In this document: in pieces, positions 8,963-18,018 of the stretch | Layout of the letters: each line of letters starts with the position of its first letter | Position numbering within the stretch: position 1 is the first letter of the stretch | Assembly: GCF_003046625.1 (NCBI RefSeq) | Contig: NZ_QAAD01000001.1 | Span: forward strand, 186,001-250,000 | DNA from: Mangrovibacterium marinum | GTDB taxonomy: Bacteria; Bacteroidota; Bacteroidia; Bacteroidales; Prolixibacteraceae | Direction of reading: 5' to 3' | Length of the DNA: 64,000 nt | Translations under genes and position numbers: made by a program | Notes under the pieces: model-generated | Database searches by the model: none | Told to the model about the DNA's origin: nothing | The model's input: only the letters and a program-made list of their open reading frames with translations

Positions 8963-10147
8963 TTGGAATTCTATCAACGAAATCGCCGCTGGAAATTACT
9001 TCTTGTATTGGTTGCCATCATCATTGGTGCTGCTTCCTTCATTTATACCAACTGGCTGGCTCGCAAAATGGCCGAAGAAGAACACCGAAGCGTTGCCCTG
9101 TGGGCCGAAGCAACGCGCCGTTTGAGTTCGCCAATCGACACGCCCGACGATAACATTTCCTTTCTCTCCCACATTGTAGAATCGAACAGCGACATTCCGA
9201 TCATCCTGACCGACAGCACCCTCAACATCCTGGCATCAGCCAATATCGATTACACCGAAGCACGCAAAGCGCAAAACCTGCAGGAGGAACTGCAGAAGAT
9301 GATCAGCGAAAAGGAGCCCATTGAAATCATTCTGTCGGAGACCGAAACACAATACATTTATTACCGCGACTCGAAGACACTGCAAAACCTTAAGTACTTC
9401 CCGCTGATTCAAATCAGCGTTATCGCACTTTTCATTGTGGTAGCCTACTTTATTTTCAACGCCTCGCGAAAAGCTGAGCAAAACCAGGTTTGGGTAGGTA
9501 TGTCGAAAGAAACAGCACACCAGCTGGGAACTCCCATCTCCTCGCTGATGGCCTGGATTGAACTGTTAAAAACGCAGGACATTGACCCGGAACTTATTCG
9601 TGAGTTTGAAAAGGACATCAACCGGCTGGAGAAAATTACCGAGCGTTTCTCCAAAATCGGCTCCAAACCCGAACTGTCAACCGAGGATCTGCGCAAAACC
9701 ATCGTATCGACGGTCACCTACCTGCAACGCCGCACATCGCAGAAAGTGCGCTTCGAGATGCGGTTTCCCGACGATAAAAGCTTCAACACCCCCCACAACC
9801 CCGCCTTGATAAGCTGGGTCATCGAAAACCTGTGCAAAAATGCCATCGACGCCATGAGCAATGCCGGCAACATTAGCCTAAGCCTGCACGACGACGATAA
9901 ATACATCTATTTCGATGTTAGCGACAATGGCAAAGGGATTCCCAAAACACAATTCAAAAGTATTTTCACCCCTGGCTTTACCACCAAAAAACGCGGATGG
10001 GGACTCGGCTTATCGCTCACCAAGCGAATTATCGAAATCTATCACCAGGGAAAAATCTTCATCAAACAGTCCGAAATTGGCAAAGGCACAACCTTTAGGA
10101 TCATCCTGCGGAAACCGGTATTTTTCAACAAAAACTTAAAATATTAA
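8963..10147 (+). CDS. Membrane sensor histidine kinase
   Basis: This 394-residue kinase starts at TTG 8963. An in-frame stop at 8945 rules out anything much longer, and the next ATG would lose the first membrane span, so TTG is preferred. Order: TM1 (about 10-30), a periplasmic region of about 100 residues, TM2 (about 148-168), and dimerisation helices with the phospho-acceptor His186 in KETAHQLGTPISSL. The ATPase domain follows, with N box ENLCKNAIDAM, G1 DNGKGIP, a short FTPGFTTKKRGWGLGLS segment and a closing GKGTTFRIILR. The H-box and the TTKKRGWGLGLSLTKRI segment are typical of Bacteroidota kinases. No response regulator gene is adjacent, so the partner and signal are unknown. Confidence 0.88.
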   Translation: MEFYQRNRRWKLLLVLVAIIIGAASFIYTNWLARKMAEEEHRSVALWAEATRRLSSPIDTPDDNISFLSHIVESNSDIPIILTDSTLNILASANIDYTEARKAQNLQEELQKMISEKEPIEIILSETETQYIYYRDSKTLQNLKYFPLIQISVIALFIVVAYFIFNASRKAEQNQVWVGMSKETAHQLGTPISSLMAWIELLKTQDIDPELIREFEKDINRLEKITERFSKIGSKPELSTEDLRKTIVSTVTYLQRRTSQKVRFEMRFPDDKSFNTPHNPALISWVIENLCKNAIDAMSNAGNISLSLHDDDKYIYFDVSDNGKGIPKTQFKSIFTPGFTTKKRGWGLGLSLTKRIIEIYHQGKIFIKQSEIGKGTTFRIILRKPVFFNKNLKY

Positions 10148-10160
10148 CCAACTGTAAAAC

Positions 10161-10195
10161 TGCCGGTTGTCCTTTCGTCACCGGCAATTGATTTT
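10161..10195 (+). terminator. Likely terminator after the histidine kinase gene
   Basis: TGCCGGT (10161-10167) pairs with ACCGGCA (10180-10186). The following ATTGATTTTTCC is T-rich but not a pure T-run. Confidence 0.6.
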
Positions 10196-10242
10196 TCCCT
10201 GTTAAAAAAATCAGATAATTTTCTTCGTTTCTATATTTTTTA

Positions 10243-10250
10243 TACTTTTG
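10243..10250 (+). promoter_or_regulatory. -7 element of the DUF177-rpmF unit
   Basis: TACTTTTG is an exact match to TAnnTTTG, 20 nt before the DUF177 ATG. Confidence 0.6.
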
Positions 10251-10269
10251 CAACACTTTTTTCGAAGCA

Positions 10270-10812
10270 ATGGCCGGATTATCAACTTATAATATCGCAT
10301 TTAAAGGTCTCGCTATGGGCAGCCATGAGTTTGACTTTCAGATTGATAAGAAATTTTTCGACCATTTCGATGGCGGAATTGCCGAAGACGGTGACGTTCA
10401 GGCAAAAGTCATCCTCGAAAAACAAAGTGCACTGATAGTTCTTTGGTTTCATATTTCCGGAACGGTAAAAGTTCAGTGCGACCGATGCCTGGATATGTAC
10501 GATCAGGCGGTTGCATCGGAAAACCGGGTTTTCATCAAATACGGAGAAGACAGCTTCGAAGATGGTGACGATGTAATTTGGGTTGATGTTAATGAGCATC
10601 AGGTTAATATTGCACAAATGCTTTACGACTTTATCATGCTGGCGCTCCCCATCAGACAGGTGCACCCGAAGGATAAAAACGGCAAACGCGCCTGCAACCC
10701 GGAAATGTTGAAAAAACTAAAAGAACTAAGTTATAACAGCAATAGTGCGGATCAGGAAGAGCAAAGCGATTCGCGCTGGGACGATTTGAAAAAATTATTA
10801 GAAAACGAATAA
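10270..10812 (+). CDS. DUF177 (YceD) family protein
   Basis: The 180-residue protein contains VKVQCDRCLD near residue 72 and, near the C-terminus, the DKNGKRACNPEMLKKL block. Both are conserved in YceD/DUF177 proteins, which are nearly always encoded just before rpmF. In other bacteria and plants the family is linked to 23S rRNA accumulation, which is general family knowledge and not shown here. The tail is rich in Ser, Glu and Asp. The gene sits 12 nt upstream of rpmF and 440 nt upstream of fabH, the conserved order. Confidence 0.9.
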   Translation: MAGLSTYNIAFKGLAMGSHEFDFQIDKKFFDHFDGGIAEDGDVQAKVILEKQSALIVLWFHISGTVKVQCDRCLDMYDQAVASENRVFIKYGEDSFEDGDDVIWVDVNEHQVNIAQMLYDFIMLALPIRQVHPKDKNGKRACNPEMLKKLKELSYNSNSADQEEQSDSRWDDLKKLLENE

Positions 10813-10824
10813 AGATTTTAGAAA

Positions 10825-11010
10825 ATGGCACATCCAAAGCACAAAACATCAAAAGCTAGAAGAGACAAAAGAAGATCTCATCACAAAGCTGCTATTGCTA
10901 CATTGGCAACTTGCTCTAATTGTGGCGCAACTGTAAAATACCACACTGTATGCGGCGAATGCGGTTACTACAGAGGTAAACTTGCAATTGAAAAGAACGT
11001 AACAGTTTAA
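10825..11010 (+). CDS. rpmF: 50S ribosomal protein L32
   Basis: The protein has 61 residues: MAHPKHKTSKARRDKRRSHH followed by a four-Cys zinc-ribbon (CSNCG and CGECGYY). This is the Cys-containing zinc-binding form of L32. It is co-transcribed with the DUF177 gene and ended by a strong terminator. Confidence 0.97.
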   Translation: MAHPKHKTSKARRDKRRSHHKAAIATLATCSNCGATVKYHTVCGECGYYRGKLAIEKNVTV

Positions 11011-11023
11011 TTCACGATAAGAT

Positions 11024-11056
11024 GATCAGAAGACTATTCTTCTGATCTTTTTTTTT
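11024..11056 (+). terminator. Intrinsic terminator after rpmF
   Basis: GATCAGAAG (11024-11032) pairs perfectly with CTTCTGATC (11039-11047) and is followed by a T-run to 11056. Confidence 0.92.
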
Positions 11057-11251
11057 GCCCTTTCCTTAAATTTTCGAACGTTTTAATTAATTGTTTTAAA
11101 ACGACTTAGCGCACATTTGCCCATCTTTTCTTTTGCGCTTCAATAATTTCCTCCTATCTTTCGGCTCATTTTTTTAGCTTTTATAAAATCTCGTATATAA
11201 CCTGAAATCCAACCTCTTACGATTAAAGGTTGTTGTTTAAAATTATAAATT

Positions 11252-12247
11252 ATGGGAAAAGTCCATGCAGCAATAACTGGCATTGGAGCATTTTTGCCTG
11301 AGTACAGGCTGACAAATGAAGAGTTAAGTACGATGGTCGACACGAATGACGAGTGGATCATGCAGCGGATAGGGATCAAGGAGCGACGGATCTTCAAAGA
11401 AACGGGCAAAGCAACTTCAGATATGGGCGTTCGGGCAGTGCAGGAACTGCTCCAAAAAACCAATACCGCAGCCGAAGAAATCGAGCTGGTTATATGTGCA
11501 ACAATTACACCCGACCGGCCTTTCCCGGCAACTGCCAACATTATCAGTCGTAAAGCCGGTATGCACAATGCCTGGAGCTACGACATCAGTGCCGCCTGTT
11601 CGGGCTTTTTGTTTGCCCTGACCACAGCCGCCAGCTTTATCGAGGCCGGACGCTATAAAAAAGTGATCGTTGTTGCTGCCGATATGATGAGCTCCATCAC
11701 CGACTATACCGATCGTACGACTTGCCCGCTTTTTGGCGATGGAGCAGCAGCGGTTCTGCTGGAGCCAACCACCGAAGAGCTTGGTGTGATGGATCACCGC
11801 AACTATACCGACGGCAAAGGCCGCCACTACCTGCACATAAAAGCCGGAGGATCGAAAAGACCCGCATCGGTTGAGACCATCGAAAATCGCGAACATTTTG
11901 TCCATCAGGACGGACAAACGGTTTTTAAATATGCTGTCTCGCGCATGGCCGATGTGGCCGTTGAACTGATGCAGAAGAATGAAATCACCCCCGAGAATCT
12001 TGCCTGGCTGGTTCCGCACCAGGCCAACATGCGCATCATCGATGCTGTTGCCCGGCGCATGGATATCAGCAAAGAGCAGGTGATGATCAACATCCAGAAA
12101 TACGGGAACACCACTGCCGCCACCATTCCGTTGTGCTTATGGGACTACGAAAAGCAACTAAAAAAAGGCGACAACATCATTCTGGCAGCTTTCGGAGCCG
12201 GTTTCACCTGGGGAGCTCTTTACCTGAAATGGGCCTATAATTCGTAA
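11252..12247 (+). CDS. fabH: 3-oxoacyl-ACP synthase III
   Basis: This 331-residue thiolase-fold enzyme starts fatty acid synthesis by joining an acyl-CoA starter to malonyl-ACP. The catalytic triad is visible as Cys116 (SAACSGF), His256 (VPHQANMRI) and Asn286 ([11 protein letters not shown]). The dimer and CoA-site blocks [33 protein letters not shown] and [14 protein letters not shown] are also present. It follows the DUF177-rpmF pair as in many bacteria, but the rpmF terminator and a 195-nt AT-rich gap separate them, so it probably has its own promoter. A MaoC hydratase gene follows after 24 nt. Confidence 0.96.
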   Translation: MGKVHAAITGIGAFLPEYRLTNEELSTMVDTNDEWIMQRIGIKERRIFKETGKATSDMGVRAVQELLQKTNTAAEEIELVICATITPDRPFPATANIISRKAGMHNAWSYDISAACSGFLFALTTAASFIEAGRYKKVIVVAADMMSSITDYTDRTTCPLFGDGAAAVLLEPTTEELGVMDHRNYTDGKGRHYLHIKAGGSKRPASVETIENREHFVHQDGQTVFKYAVSRMADVAVELMQKNEITPENLAWLVPHQANMRIIDAVARRMDISKEQVMINIQKYGNTTAATIPLCLWDYEKQLKKGDNIILAAFGAGFTWGALYLKWAYNS

Positions 12248-12271
12248 TCTAATCTGAAAAAACATAAAAAC

Positions 12272-12739
12272 ATGAGTCGACTGATCATTAAAAGTCACGA
12301 GGAATTTGAGCAACACGTGGGCGAAAAACTGGGGGTTTCGGAATATCATACCGTAACCCAGGAGCAAATTAACAAGTTTGCCGATGCAACGCTCGATTAC
12401 CAATGGATTCACACCGACCCCGAGCGGGCGAAAACCGAAGGAGCCTTTGGCAAGACGATAGCACACGGCTACCTGACACTCTCCTTACTTCCGGTTATGT
12501 GGGAAGAGGTGCTCACCGTGGAAAACTTCAAAATGCTGGTTAACTACGGGATCGACAATTTCAAATTCGGCCAGCCTGTTTTGGTCGACAGCCGCATCAG
12601 AACCCACGTATGGCTTAAATCAATTGCCAACCTGCGAGGAATCAGCAAAGTTCAGCTGCGGGTGCAAATGGAGATCGAAGGGAATAAAAAACCGGCTTTC
12701 GACGGAGAGGTAACCTTCCTTTACCATTTCAACAACTAA
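12272..12739 (+). CDS. MaoC-family (R)-specific enoyl hydratase / dehydratase
   Basis: This 155-residue single hot-dog-fold protein carries the MaoC catalytic segment FADATLDYQWIHTDPERA (the Asp/His pair) and GKTIAHGYLTLSL. Members hydrate or dehydrate 3-hydroxyacyl thioesters. The N-terminal KSHEEFEQHVGEKLGVSEYHTVTQEQI is typical of the NodN/MaoC-like subgroup. It follows fabH by 24 nt on the same strand, which agrees with a role in fatty acyl metabolism. The natural substrate is not evident. Confidence 0.85.
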   Translation: MSRLIIKSHEEFEQHVGEKLGVSEYHTVTQEQINKFADATLDYQWIHTDPERAKTEGAFGKTIAHGYLTLSLLPVMWEEVLTVENFKMLVNYGIDNFKFGQPVLVDSRIRTHVWLKSIANLRGISKVQLRVQMEIEGNKKPAFDGEVTFLYHFNN

Positions 12740-12782
12740 AAGCCAACACAGCCGCCCGGGAAGCGTTGCTGCAAAAAAATAG

Positions 12783-12815
12783 AAAGGTTTCATTTTTCAA
12801 CAAAATGAAACCTTT
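12783..12815 (+). repeat. 14-bp perfect hairpin upstream of bactofilin
   Basis: Arms 12783-12796 and 12802-12815 are perfectly complementary with a 5-nt loop. No T-run follows on the plus strand. The right arm ends two bases before a perfect -7 element. It may end the fabH-MaoC transcript or act as an operator for the bactofilin-ATP synthase unit. Confidence 0.7.
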
Positions 12816-12817
12816 GC

Positions 12818-12825
12818 TATATTTG
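12818..12825 (+). promoter_or_regulatory. -7 element of the bactofilin-atp unit
   Basis: TATATTTG is an exact TAnnTTTG match, 25 nt upstream of the bactofilin ATG and directly after the 14-bp hairpin. Confidence 0.6.
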
Positions 12826-12849
12826 ATCACGCTTAAAACAGAATAATCC

Positions 12850-13224
12850 ATGGCAAAAACATCTCAAGAAACAAACAATCAACTCATTAACCTGATTGGC
12901 AAAGGTACGGTTATCACCGGCGACATTAAATCGGAAGGCGATATGCGCATCGACGGAGAGCTCAACGGAAACATCACGAGCAACGGCCGCGTAGTGATTG
13001 GCCATACCGGCAAAGTGACCGGAGAAGTTAGCTGCAAGAACTGCGAGCTTGCCGGATACGTTAAAGGAAAGATAATCATCGAGCAGTTGATTACCCTGAA
13101 AGCGACCTCGACCGTTCTGGGTGAAATAGCCACCGACAAGCTCAGCATTGAGCCGGGAGCGGTTTTCTCGGGCAATTGCACAATGGAAAACCAGGCACAA
13201 AATGAAAAAGCCAAAAACGCCTAA
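12850..13224 (+). CDS. Bactofilin (polymer-forming cytoskeletal protein)
   Basis: This 124-residue bactofilin starts NLIGKGTVITGDIKSEGDMRI. A beta-helix of short repeats follows (GELNGNITSNGRVVIG, KVTGEVSCKNCELAGYVKG, STVLGEIATDKLSIEPGAVFSG) with a short polar tail. Bactofilins polymerise without nucleotide into membrane-associated filaments involved in cell shape or envelope growth. There is no adjacent M23 peptidase, a frequent partner. The gene is the first of an apparent transcription unit that continues into ATP synthase genes; its last 23 nt overlap atpZ. Confidence 0.92.
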   Translation: MAKTSQETNNQLINLIGKGTVITGDIKSEGDMRIDGELNGNITSNGRVVIGHTGKVTGEVSCKNCELAGYVKGKIIIEQLITLKATSTVLGEIATDKLSIEPGAVFSGNCTMENQAQNEKAKNA

Positions 13225-13423
13225 AGACGACTATAATCGGTTTATCCAGTACTCGAGCCTGGCCTTCGAGATGATGGTGATTATGGCACTGGGGGTGTTT
13301 GCAGGAATAAAAATCGATGCCTGGCTGAATCTAAATTTTCCGGTCTTTACGCTTATATTGATGATCCTCTCGGTGATTGGCGCCATCTTCCATGCCATCA
13401 AAAATTTCATAAAAAAAAAGTAA
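13202..13423 (+). CDS. atpZ: AtpZ/AtpI family protein
   Basis: The protein has 73 residues from ATG 13202. An upstream in-frame ATG at 13148 lies deep inside the bactofilin gene and is less likely. A basic N-terminus (MKKPKTPKDDYNRF) precedes two membrane spans (about 21-41 and 47-66). This is the AtpZ-type protein placed before F-ATPase genes, thought to help c-ring assembly or ion supply. It overlaps the bactofilin gene by 23 nt and precedes the next gene by 1 nt, so all are probably translated from one mRNA. Confidence 0.82.
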   Translation: MKKPKTPKDDYNRFIQYSSLAFEMMVIMALGVFAGIKIDAWLNLNFPVFTLILMILSVIGAIFHAIKNFIKKK

Positions 13424-13424
13424 T

Positions 13425-13802
13425 ATGAAAGCATTTCTTATCAAGTCCGGAATATTGGCAATCTGCCTCATTGCCATCGAATATTTATTGACTAACACCA
13501 TCTTTGCCGGCTCGGGTATCCCGCATTTCGAACTTATTGTCCTCTTCTTTTACACGGTCACCAACCTGATTCACTACAAGCTTGTTAAAATTATTTCAAC
13601 CAATATCCGCCAATTTAACCCGTGGTTCTTAGGTATTAACATGTCCAAGATGTTTCTCTACATCTTTTTTGCCATCGGCTACCTGTGGTTCCACCGCGAA
13701 CACGCCAAAGTATTCCTAATCTGCCTAATTATCACCTACATCTGTTTTACGGTAATCGAAATTACAAGCATCACCAAAATAGTAAACCAAAAAAAATCGT
13801 GA
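13425..13802 (+). CDS. Four-span membrane protein of the ATP synthase operon
   Basis: This 125-residue protein has four predicted membrane helices (about 5-25, 33-53, 70-90, 94-115). Its position between atpZ and atpB, with 1-nt spacing on the left, is the place where Bacteroidota encode a poorly conserved AtpI-like protein. I see no catalytic motif. A role in F0 assembly is inferred from position only. Confidence 0.65.
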   Translation: MKAFLIKSGILAICLIAIEYLLTNTIFAGSGIPHFELIVLFFYTVTNLIHYKLVKIISTNIRQFNPWFLGINMSKMFLYIFFAIGYLWFHREHAKVFLICLIITYICFTVIEITSITKIVNQKKS

Positions 13803-13856
13803 ACTTCTAAATTTATTTACTAATTTGCCGCCTCCTTTCAAAAGAACATACACATC

Positions 13857-14975
13857 ATGGTGAATCTCAAATTAAAACTATCGGAGAAAGCCAACTACCT
13901 TGCTTTCCTGATTGTTTTCGTTTCATTGGGGCTAGCCTCGCAAAGCATCCTAGCTGAAGAAGTCCACGAACCCGCGGAGCAAATCGCTCCGCACCAAGAG
14001 CAGTTCGAGGCGGGTAAATTTGTCATTGAACACGTGTCCGACGCCTTCGAATGGCACATCTTAACCTACAAGCAACACCACATCAGCATTCCGCTCCCCA
14101 TCATCCTTTACAGCAACAATTCCGGTTTAAATATCTTCTGGTCCTCCAAATTCGAACACGGACATGCCAGCTACCACAACTTCCGCATTGAAGAAGAAGG
14201 CGAACATGCCGGAAAAATTGTCGAACTTAATGAAGCTGGAGCAGTTGTAGGCTTACCCATCGATCTATCGATCACCAAAACAGTGGCGGGCATATTTATC
14301 AGCGTTTTTATTCTGATTTTCATCTTTTTAAAGGTCGCCAAATCGGCCACAAGCTCAACTGGCAGAGCCCCGACAGGCATACAAAACCTACTGGAACCCA
14401 TCATCCTGTTCATCCGCGACGAAGTAGCATTGCCTACTTTGGGAAAAGACAAGTCTGAAAGATTCTTACCCTACCTGCTGACCCTGTTCTTTTTCATCCT
14501 AATTGAAAACCTGGTGGGACTAATTCCGATATTCCCTTTTGGTGCAAACGTAACCGGCAATATCGGGGTAACAATGGTATTAGCATTGTTCACTTTTGTA
14601 ATCACAACATTCTCAGGCAATAAACACTACTGGAAAGAAATTTACAACCCCGATGTTCCCTGGTGGCTCAAATATCCGCTGCCACTAATGCCCATTGTTG
14701 AGCTTACCGGTGTATTTACTAAACCATTTGTATTGATGGTGCGTTTATTTGCCAACATGATGGCGGGCCACATGATTGTGACCGTTTTCGTAAGCTTAAT
14801 ATTCATTTTCGGGCAAATCGGGGGACCGGCTTTGGGCGGCGCAGTAAGCCCCGTATCCATTGCATTCTCGGTATTCATTTTGCTGTTGGACGTTTTGGTA
14901 TCGTTCATACAAGCTTACGTGTTCACCTTGCTTTCGGCTTTGTATTTTGGCATGGCAACCTCAGATCATCATTGA
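13857..14975 (+). CDS. atpB: ATP synthase F0 subunit a
   Basis: This is a 372-residue integral membrane subunit that forms the proton half-channels. A signal-like N-terminus and a long extra-membrane region of about 120 residues, rich in His and Glu, precede the conserved helices. This long N-terminus is usual in Bacteroidota. The essential arginine is Arg296 in MVRLFANMMAGHMI, and the last helices carry FIQAYVFTLLSALYFG. It is followed by atpE after 26 nt. Confidence 0.95.
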   Translation: MVNLKLKLSEKANYLAFLIVFVSLGLASQSILAEEVHEPAEQIAPHQEQFEAGKFVIEHVSDAFEWHILTYKQHHISIPLPIILYSNNSGLNIFWSSKFEHGHASYHNFRIEEEGEHAGKIVELNEAGAVVGLPIDLSITKTVAGIFISVFILIFIFLKVAKSATSSTGRAPTGIQNLLEPIILFIRDEVALPTLGKDKSERFLPYLLTLFFFILIENLVGLIPIFPFGANVTGNIGVTMVLALFTFVITTFSGNKHYWKEIYNPDVPWWLKYPLPLMPIVELTGVFTKPFVLMVRLFANMMAGHMIVTVFVSLIFIFGQIGGPALGGAVSPVSIAFSVFILLLDVLVSFIQAYVFTLLSALYFGMATSDHH

Positions 14976-14989
14976 GTTACTTAATATAA

Positions 14990-15268
<279 letters not shown>

Positions 15269-15283
15269 GACTTTGTATTGCTC

Positions 15284-15320
15284 GTTGCCGGCTTCCGGGG
15301 TTGCCGGAAGCTTTGGCAAC
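15284..15320 (+). repeat. Stem-loop between atpE and atpF
   Basis: GTTGCC (15284-15289) pairs with GGCAAC (15315-15320), and GCTTCCGG (15291-15298) pairs with CCGGAAGC (15304-15311). The result is a long stem with a 5-nt loop and a small asymmetric bulge. No T-run follows. It lies 15 nt past the atpE stop and 18 nt before the atpF start. It could protect or separate the atpE part of the message. Confidence 0.75.
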
Positions 15321-15338
15321 ATTTAAACAATTAGAATT

Positions 15339-15833
15339 ATGGGATTTGTTACACCGGATTACGGAACAATATTTTGGATGGTCATCATTTTTGGGATCAC
15401 ACTGTTTATCCTCAAAAAATTTGCCTGGCGACCAATCCTGACCGCTTTGAAGGATCGTGAGAACAACATCGCCGAGGCACTTGCTTCAGCCGACAAGGCC
15501 CGGAAGGAAGTTGCCAAGATGAAAACAAACCAGGAAGCGATCCTGGATGAAGCCCGCAAAGAGAAAAACGAGATCCTGAAAGAAGCCCGCGAGCTGAAGA
15601 CCAAAATTATCGACGAAGCAAAGACAACCGCTCACGCTGAAGGTCTGAAAATTGTTGAAACCGCCCGACTCCAGATTGAAGCCGAGAAAACCGCCGCCAT
15701 CACCGAGATGAAAAAACAACTTGTTGACCTTTCGGTTCTGGTAGCTGAAAAGATTATCCAACAAGAATTTAAAACAGACAAGAACCAGGAAAAACTGGTC
15801 GAAAAGCTGATCAAGGATCTGAAATTCAACTAG
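15339..15833 (+). CDS. atpF: ATP synthase F0 subunit b
   Basis: The protein has 164 residues. One N-terminal membrane span (about 8-26) is followed by FAWRPILTALKDRENNIAEAL and a long charged Lys/Glu/Ala helix forming the peripheral stalk. Length and pattern are standard. The delta subunit gene follows after 4 nt. Confidence 0.95.
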   Translation: MGFVTPDYGTIFWMVIIFGITLFILKKFAWRPILTALKDRENNIAEALASADKARKEVAKMKTNQEAILDEARKEKNEILKEARELKTKIIDEAKTTAHAEGLKIVETARLQIEAEKTAAITEMKKQLVDLSVLVAEKIIQQEFKTDKNQEKLVEKLIKDLKFN

Positions 15834-15837
15834 GATT

Positions 15838-16386
15838 ATGAATCAAAGTAAAGTAACAGTTCGCTACTCGAAAGCTTTTTTCAACCTTGCCAAAGAAAAA
15901 AAACAACTTGATACCCTTCGAAAAGATATTGAGCTGATTTATACTTTATGCAACGAAAGTGCCGACTTCAGAATTTTACTGGAAAGTCCAATCGTTAAAA
16001 CTTCCCAAAAAACAAAACTGCTGAAAGCTATTTTCGAAAAAAAAATAGCCCCCCTCAGCCTGAACTTCCTCGAGTTGGTGACCACCAATAAACGGGAAGC
16101 CCAGTTAGCCGGCATTTGCCGAAATCTTCTGACTCTTTACCGCCAGGAACAGGGCGTAAAAACGGCTCTTCTAACAACAGCTGTCGACCTGGATCCTGCC
16201 CTTATCGCTGATATACAGAAAAAGCTCGAGGCCCAGTTTCAGGCACAAATCGAGCTGAGCCAAAAAGTTGATCCCGCACTGGTCGGAGGATTCATCTTGC
16301 GCGTCGAAGATCAGCAAGTTGATGCCAGCATCGCCCGTCAGCTTCAAAAAGTAAGAGAAACATTATTACAATCGGAAATTAAATAG
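15838..16386 (+). CDS. atpH: ATP synthase F1 subunit delta
   Basis: This 182-residue protein connects the peripheral stalk to the alpha3-beta3 head. It shows the N-terminal helical domain ([20 protein letters not shown]), [18 protein letters not shown] in the middle and the C-terminal signature [31 protein letters not shown]. It lies between atpF and atpA with 4-nt and 13-nt gaps. Confidence 0.95.
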   Translation: MNQSKVTVRYSKAFFNLAKEKKQLDTLRKDIELIYTLCNESADFRILLESPIVKTSQKTKLLKAIFEKKIAPLSLNFLELVTTNKREAQLAGICRNLLTLYRQEQGVKTALLTTAVDLDPALIADIQKKLEAQFQAQIELSQKVDPALVGGFILRVEDQQVDASIARQLQKVRETLLQSEIK

Positions 16387-16399
16387 AAAAAAGATAACC

Positions 16400-17980
16400 A
16401 TGGCTGATATAAAACCTGCTGAAGTATCTGCGATACTCCAACAACAACTGGAAGGATTTAAATCGGAAGCCGAACTGGAAGAAGTCGGCACCGTTTTAAC
16501 GGTGGGCGATGGTATTGCCCGCATCTACGGCTTATCGAACGTTGAATCGAATGAAATGATTGAGTTCGACAGCGGAGTCAAAGGTATCGTCCTGAACCTT
16601 GAAGAGGACAACGTAGGTGCCGTATTATTAGGTTCTTCGGAAGAAATTAAAGAAGGTGACACCGTGAGACGGATGCGCCGCATTGCTTCGATTGAAGTTG
16701 GCGAAGGCGTTTTAGGACGTGTCATCAACACCATTGGTATTCCCCTGGACGGGAAAGGAGCTATCACCGGCGAAAAATTCGAAATGCCACTGGAACGCAA
16801 AGCCCCCGGGGTTATTTATCGCCAACCGGTAAAACAACCCTTGCAAACTGGTATCAAAGCAATCGACGCGATGATTCCAATCGGCCGTGGGCAGCGCGAG
16901 TTGATCATTGGTGACCGCCAAACGGGTAAAACAGCCGTGGCCATCGATACCATCATCAACCAACGCGAAAACTTTGAACAGGGAACCCCGGTATATTGTA
17001 TCTATGTTGCTATTGGGCAAAAAGGCTCAACGGTTGCCAATATTGCATCGACCCTGGAAAAACACGGAGCAATGGACTATACCGTTATCGTTTCGGCAAC
17101 AGCATCCGATCCGGCAGCCCTTCAGTTTTACGCTCCTTATGCAGGTGCTGCTATTGGCGAATATTTCCGCGACACAGGCCGCGATGCGCTAATCATCTAC
17201 GATGACCTGTCGAAACAAGCTGTTTCGTACCGCGAGGTTTCCTTATTGCTCCGCCGTCCACCGGGCCGCGAAGCCTACCCGGGTGACGTGTTTTATTTAC
17301 ACTCCCGCTTGCTGGAACGCGCAGCGAAGATCATCGACTCGGACGAAATTGCCTCGGAGATGAACGACCTGCCCGAATGTCTGAAAGCAAAGGTAAAAGG
17401 CGGTGGTTCCTTGACGGCCCTGCCTATTATCGAAACACAGGCATCGGACGTATCGGCCTATATCCCCACCAACGTCATTTCAATTACCGACGGGCAAATT
17501 TTCCTCGAGTCCAACTTATTCCTATCCGGTGTTCGCCCGGCCATCAACGTGGGAATCTCGGTATCGCGCGTAGGGGGTAATGCACAGGTCAAGGCGATGA
17601 AAAAAATTGCCGGAACCCTGAAACTCGACCAGGCACAATTCCGCGAACTGGAGGCCTTCTCGAAGTTTGGTTCCGACCTCGATGCAGCAACCATGCGTGT
17701 ACTGGATAAAGGACGTAAAAACGTGGAAATCCTGAAACAAGGGCAGTATGAGCCGAAGAAGGTGGAGCATCAAATTGCCATTATCTACTGTGGCACAAAA
17801 GAGTTACTGCGAGCAGTTCCGGTTGAAAAGGTGAAAGAGTTCGAACAAGAGTTCATCGAACTGATGGAAGCTCAATACCGCTCAACCTTAAACGAACTGA
17901 GAACAGGAAATTTGACAGACAAAGGAATTGCGGCGATCGAAAAAGCAGCAGCCGAGGTTGCATCGCGCTTTAAATCGTAA
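16400..17980 (+). CDS. atpA: ATP synthase F1 subunit alpha
   Basis: This 526-residue regulatory nucleotide-binding subunit of F1 contains the P-loop GDRQTGKT at residues 171-178, the family blocks [33 protein letters not shown] and [42 protein letters not shown], and the [16 protein letters not shown] segment. It is somewhat longer than the E. coli protein. The catalytic beta subunit (atpD) and epsilon (atpC) are absent from this operon. Confidence 0.98.
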   Translation: MADIKPAEVSAILQQQLEGFKSEAELEEVGTVLTVGDGIARIYGLSNVESNEMIEFDSGVKGIVLNLEEDNVGAVLLGSSEEIKEGDTVRRMRRIASIEVGEGVLGRVINTIGIPLDGKGAITGEKFEMPLERKAPGVIYRQPVKQPLQTGIKAIDAMIPIGRGQRELIIGDRQTGKTAVAIDTIINQRENFEQGTPVYCIYVAIGQKGSTVANIASTLEKHGAMDYTVIVSATASDPAALQFYAPYAGAAIGEYFRDTGRDALIIYDDLSKQAVSYREVSLLLRRPPGREAYPGDVFYLHSRLLERAAKIIDSDEIASEMNDLPECLKAKVKGGGSLTALPIIETQASDVSAYIPTNVISITDGQIFLESNLFLSGVRPAINVGISVSRVGGNAQVKAMKKIAGTLKLDQAQFRELEAFSKFGSDLDAATMRVLDKGRKNVEILKQGQYEPKKVEHQIAIIYCGTKELLRAVPVEKVKEFEQEFIELMEAQYRSTLNELRTGNLTDKGIAAIEKAAAEVASRFKS

Positions 17981-18018
17981 ACGGTCGGTGGAAGTTCCGG
18001 CATGAAACAAAGACTAAA

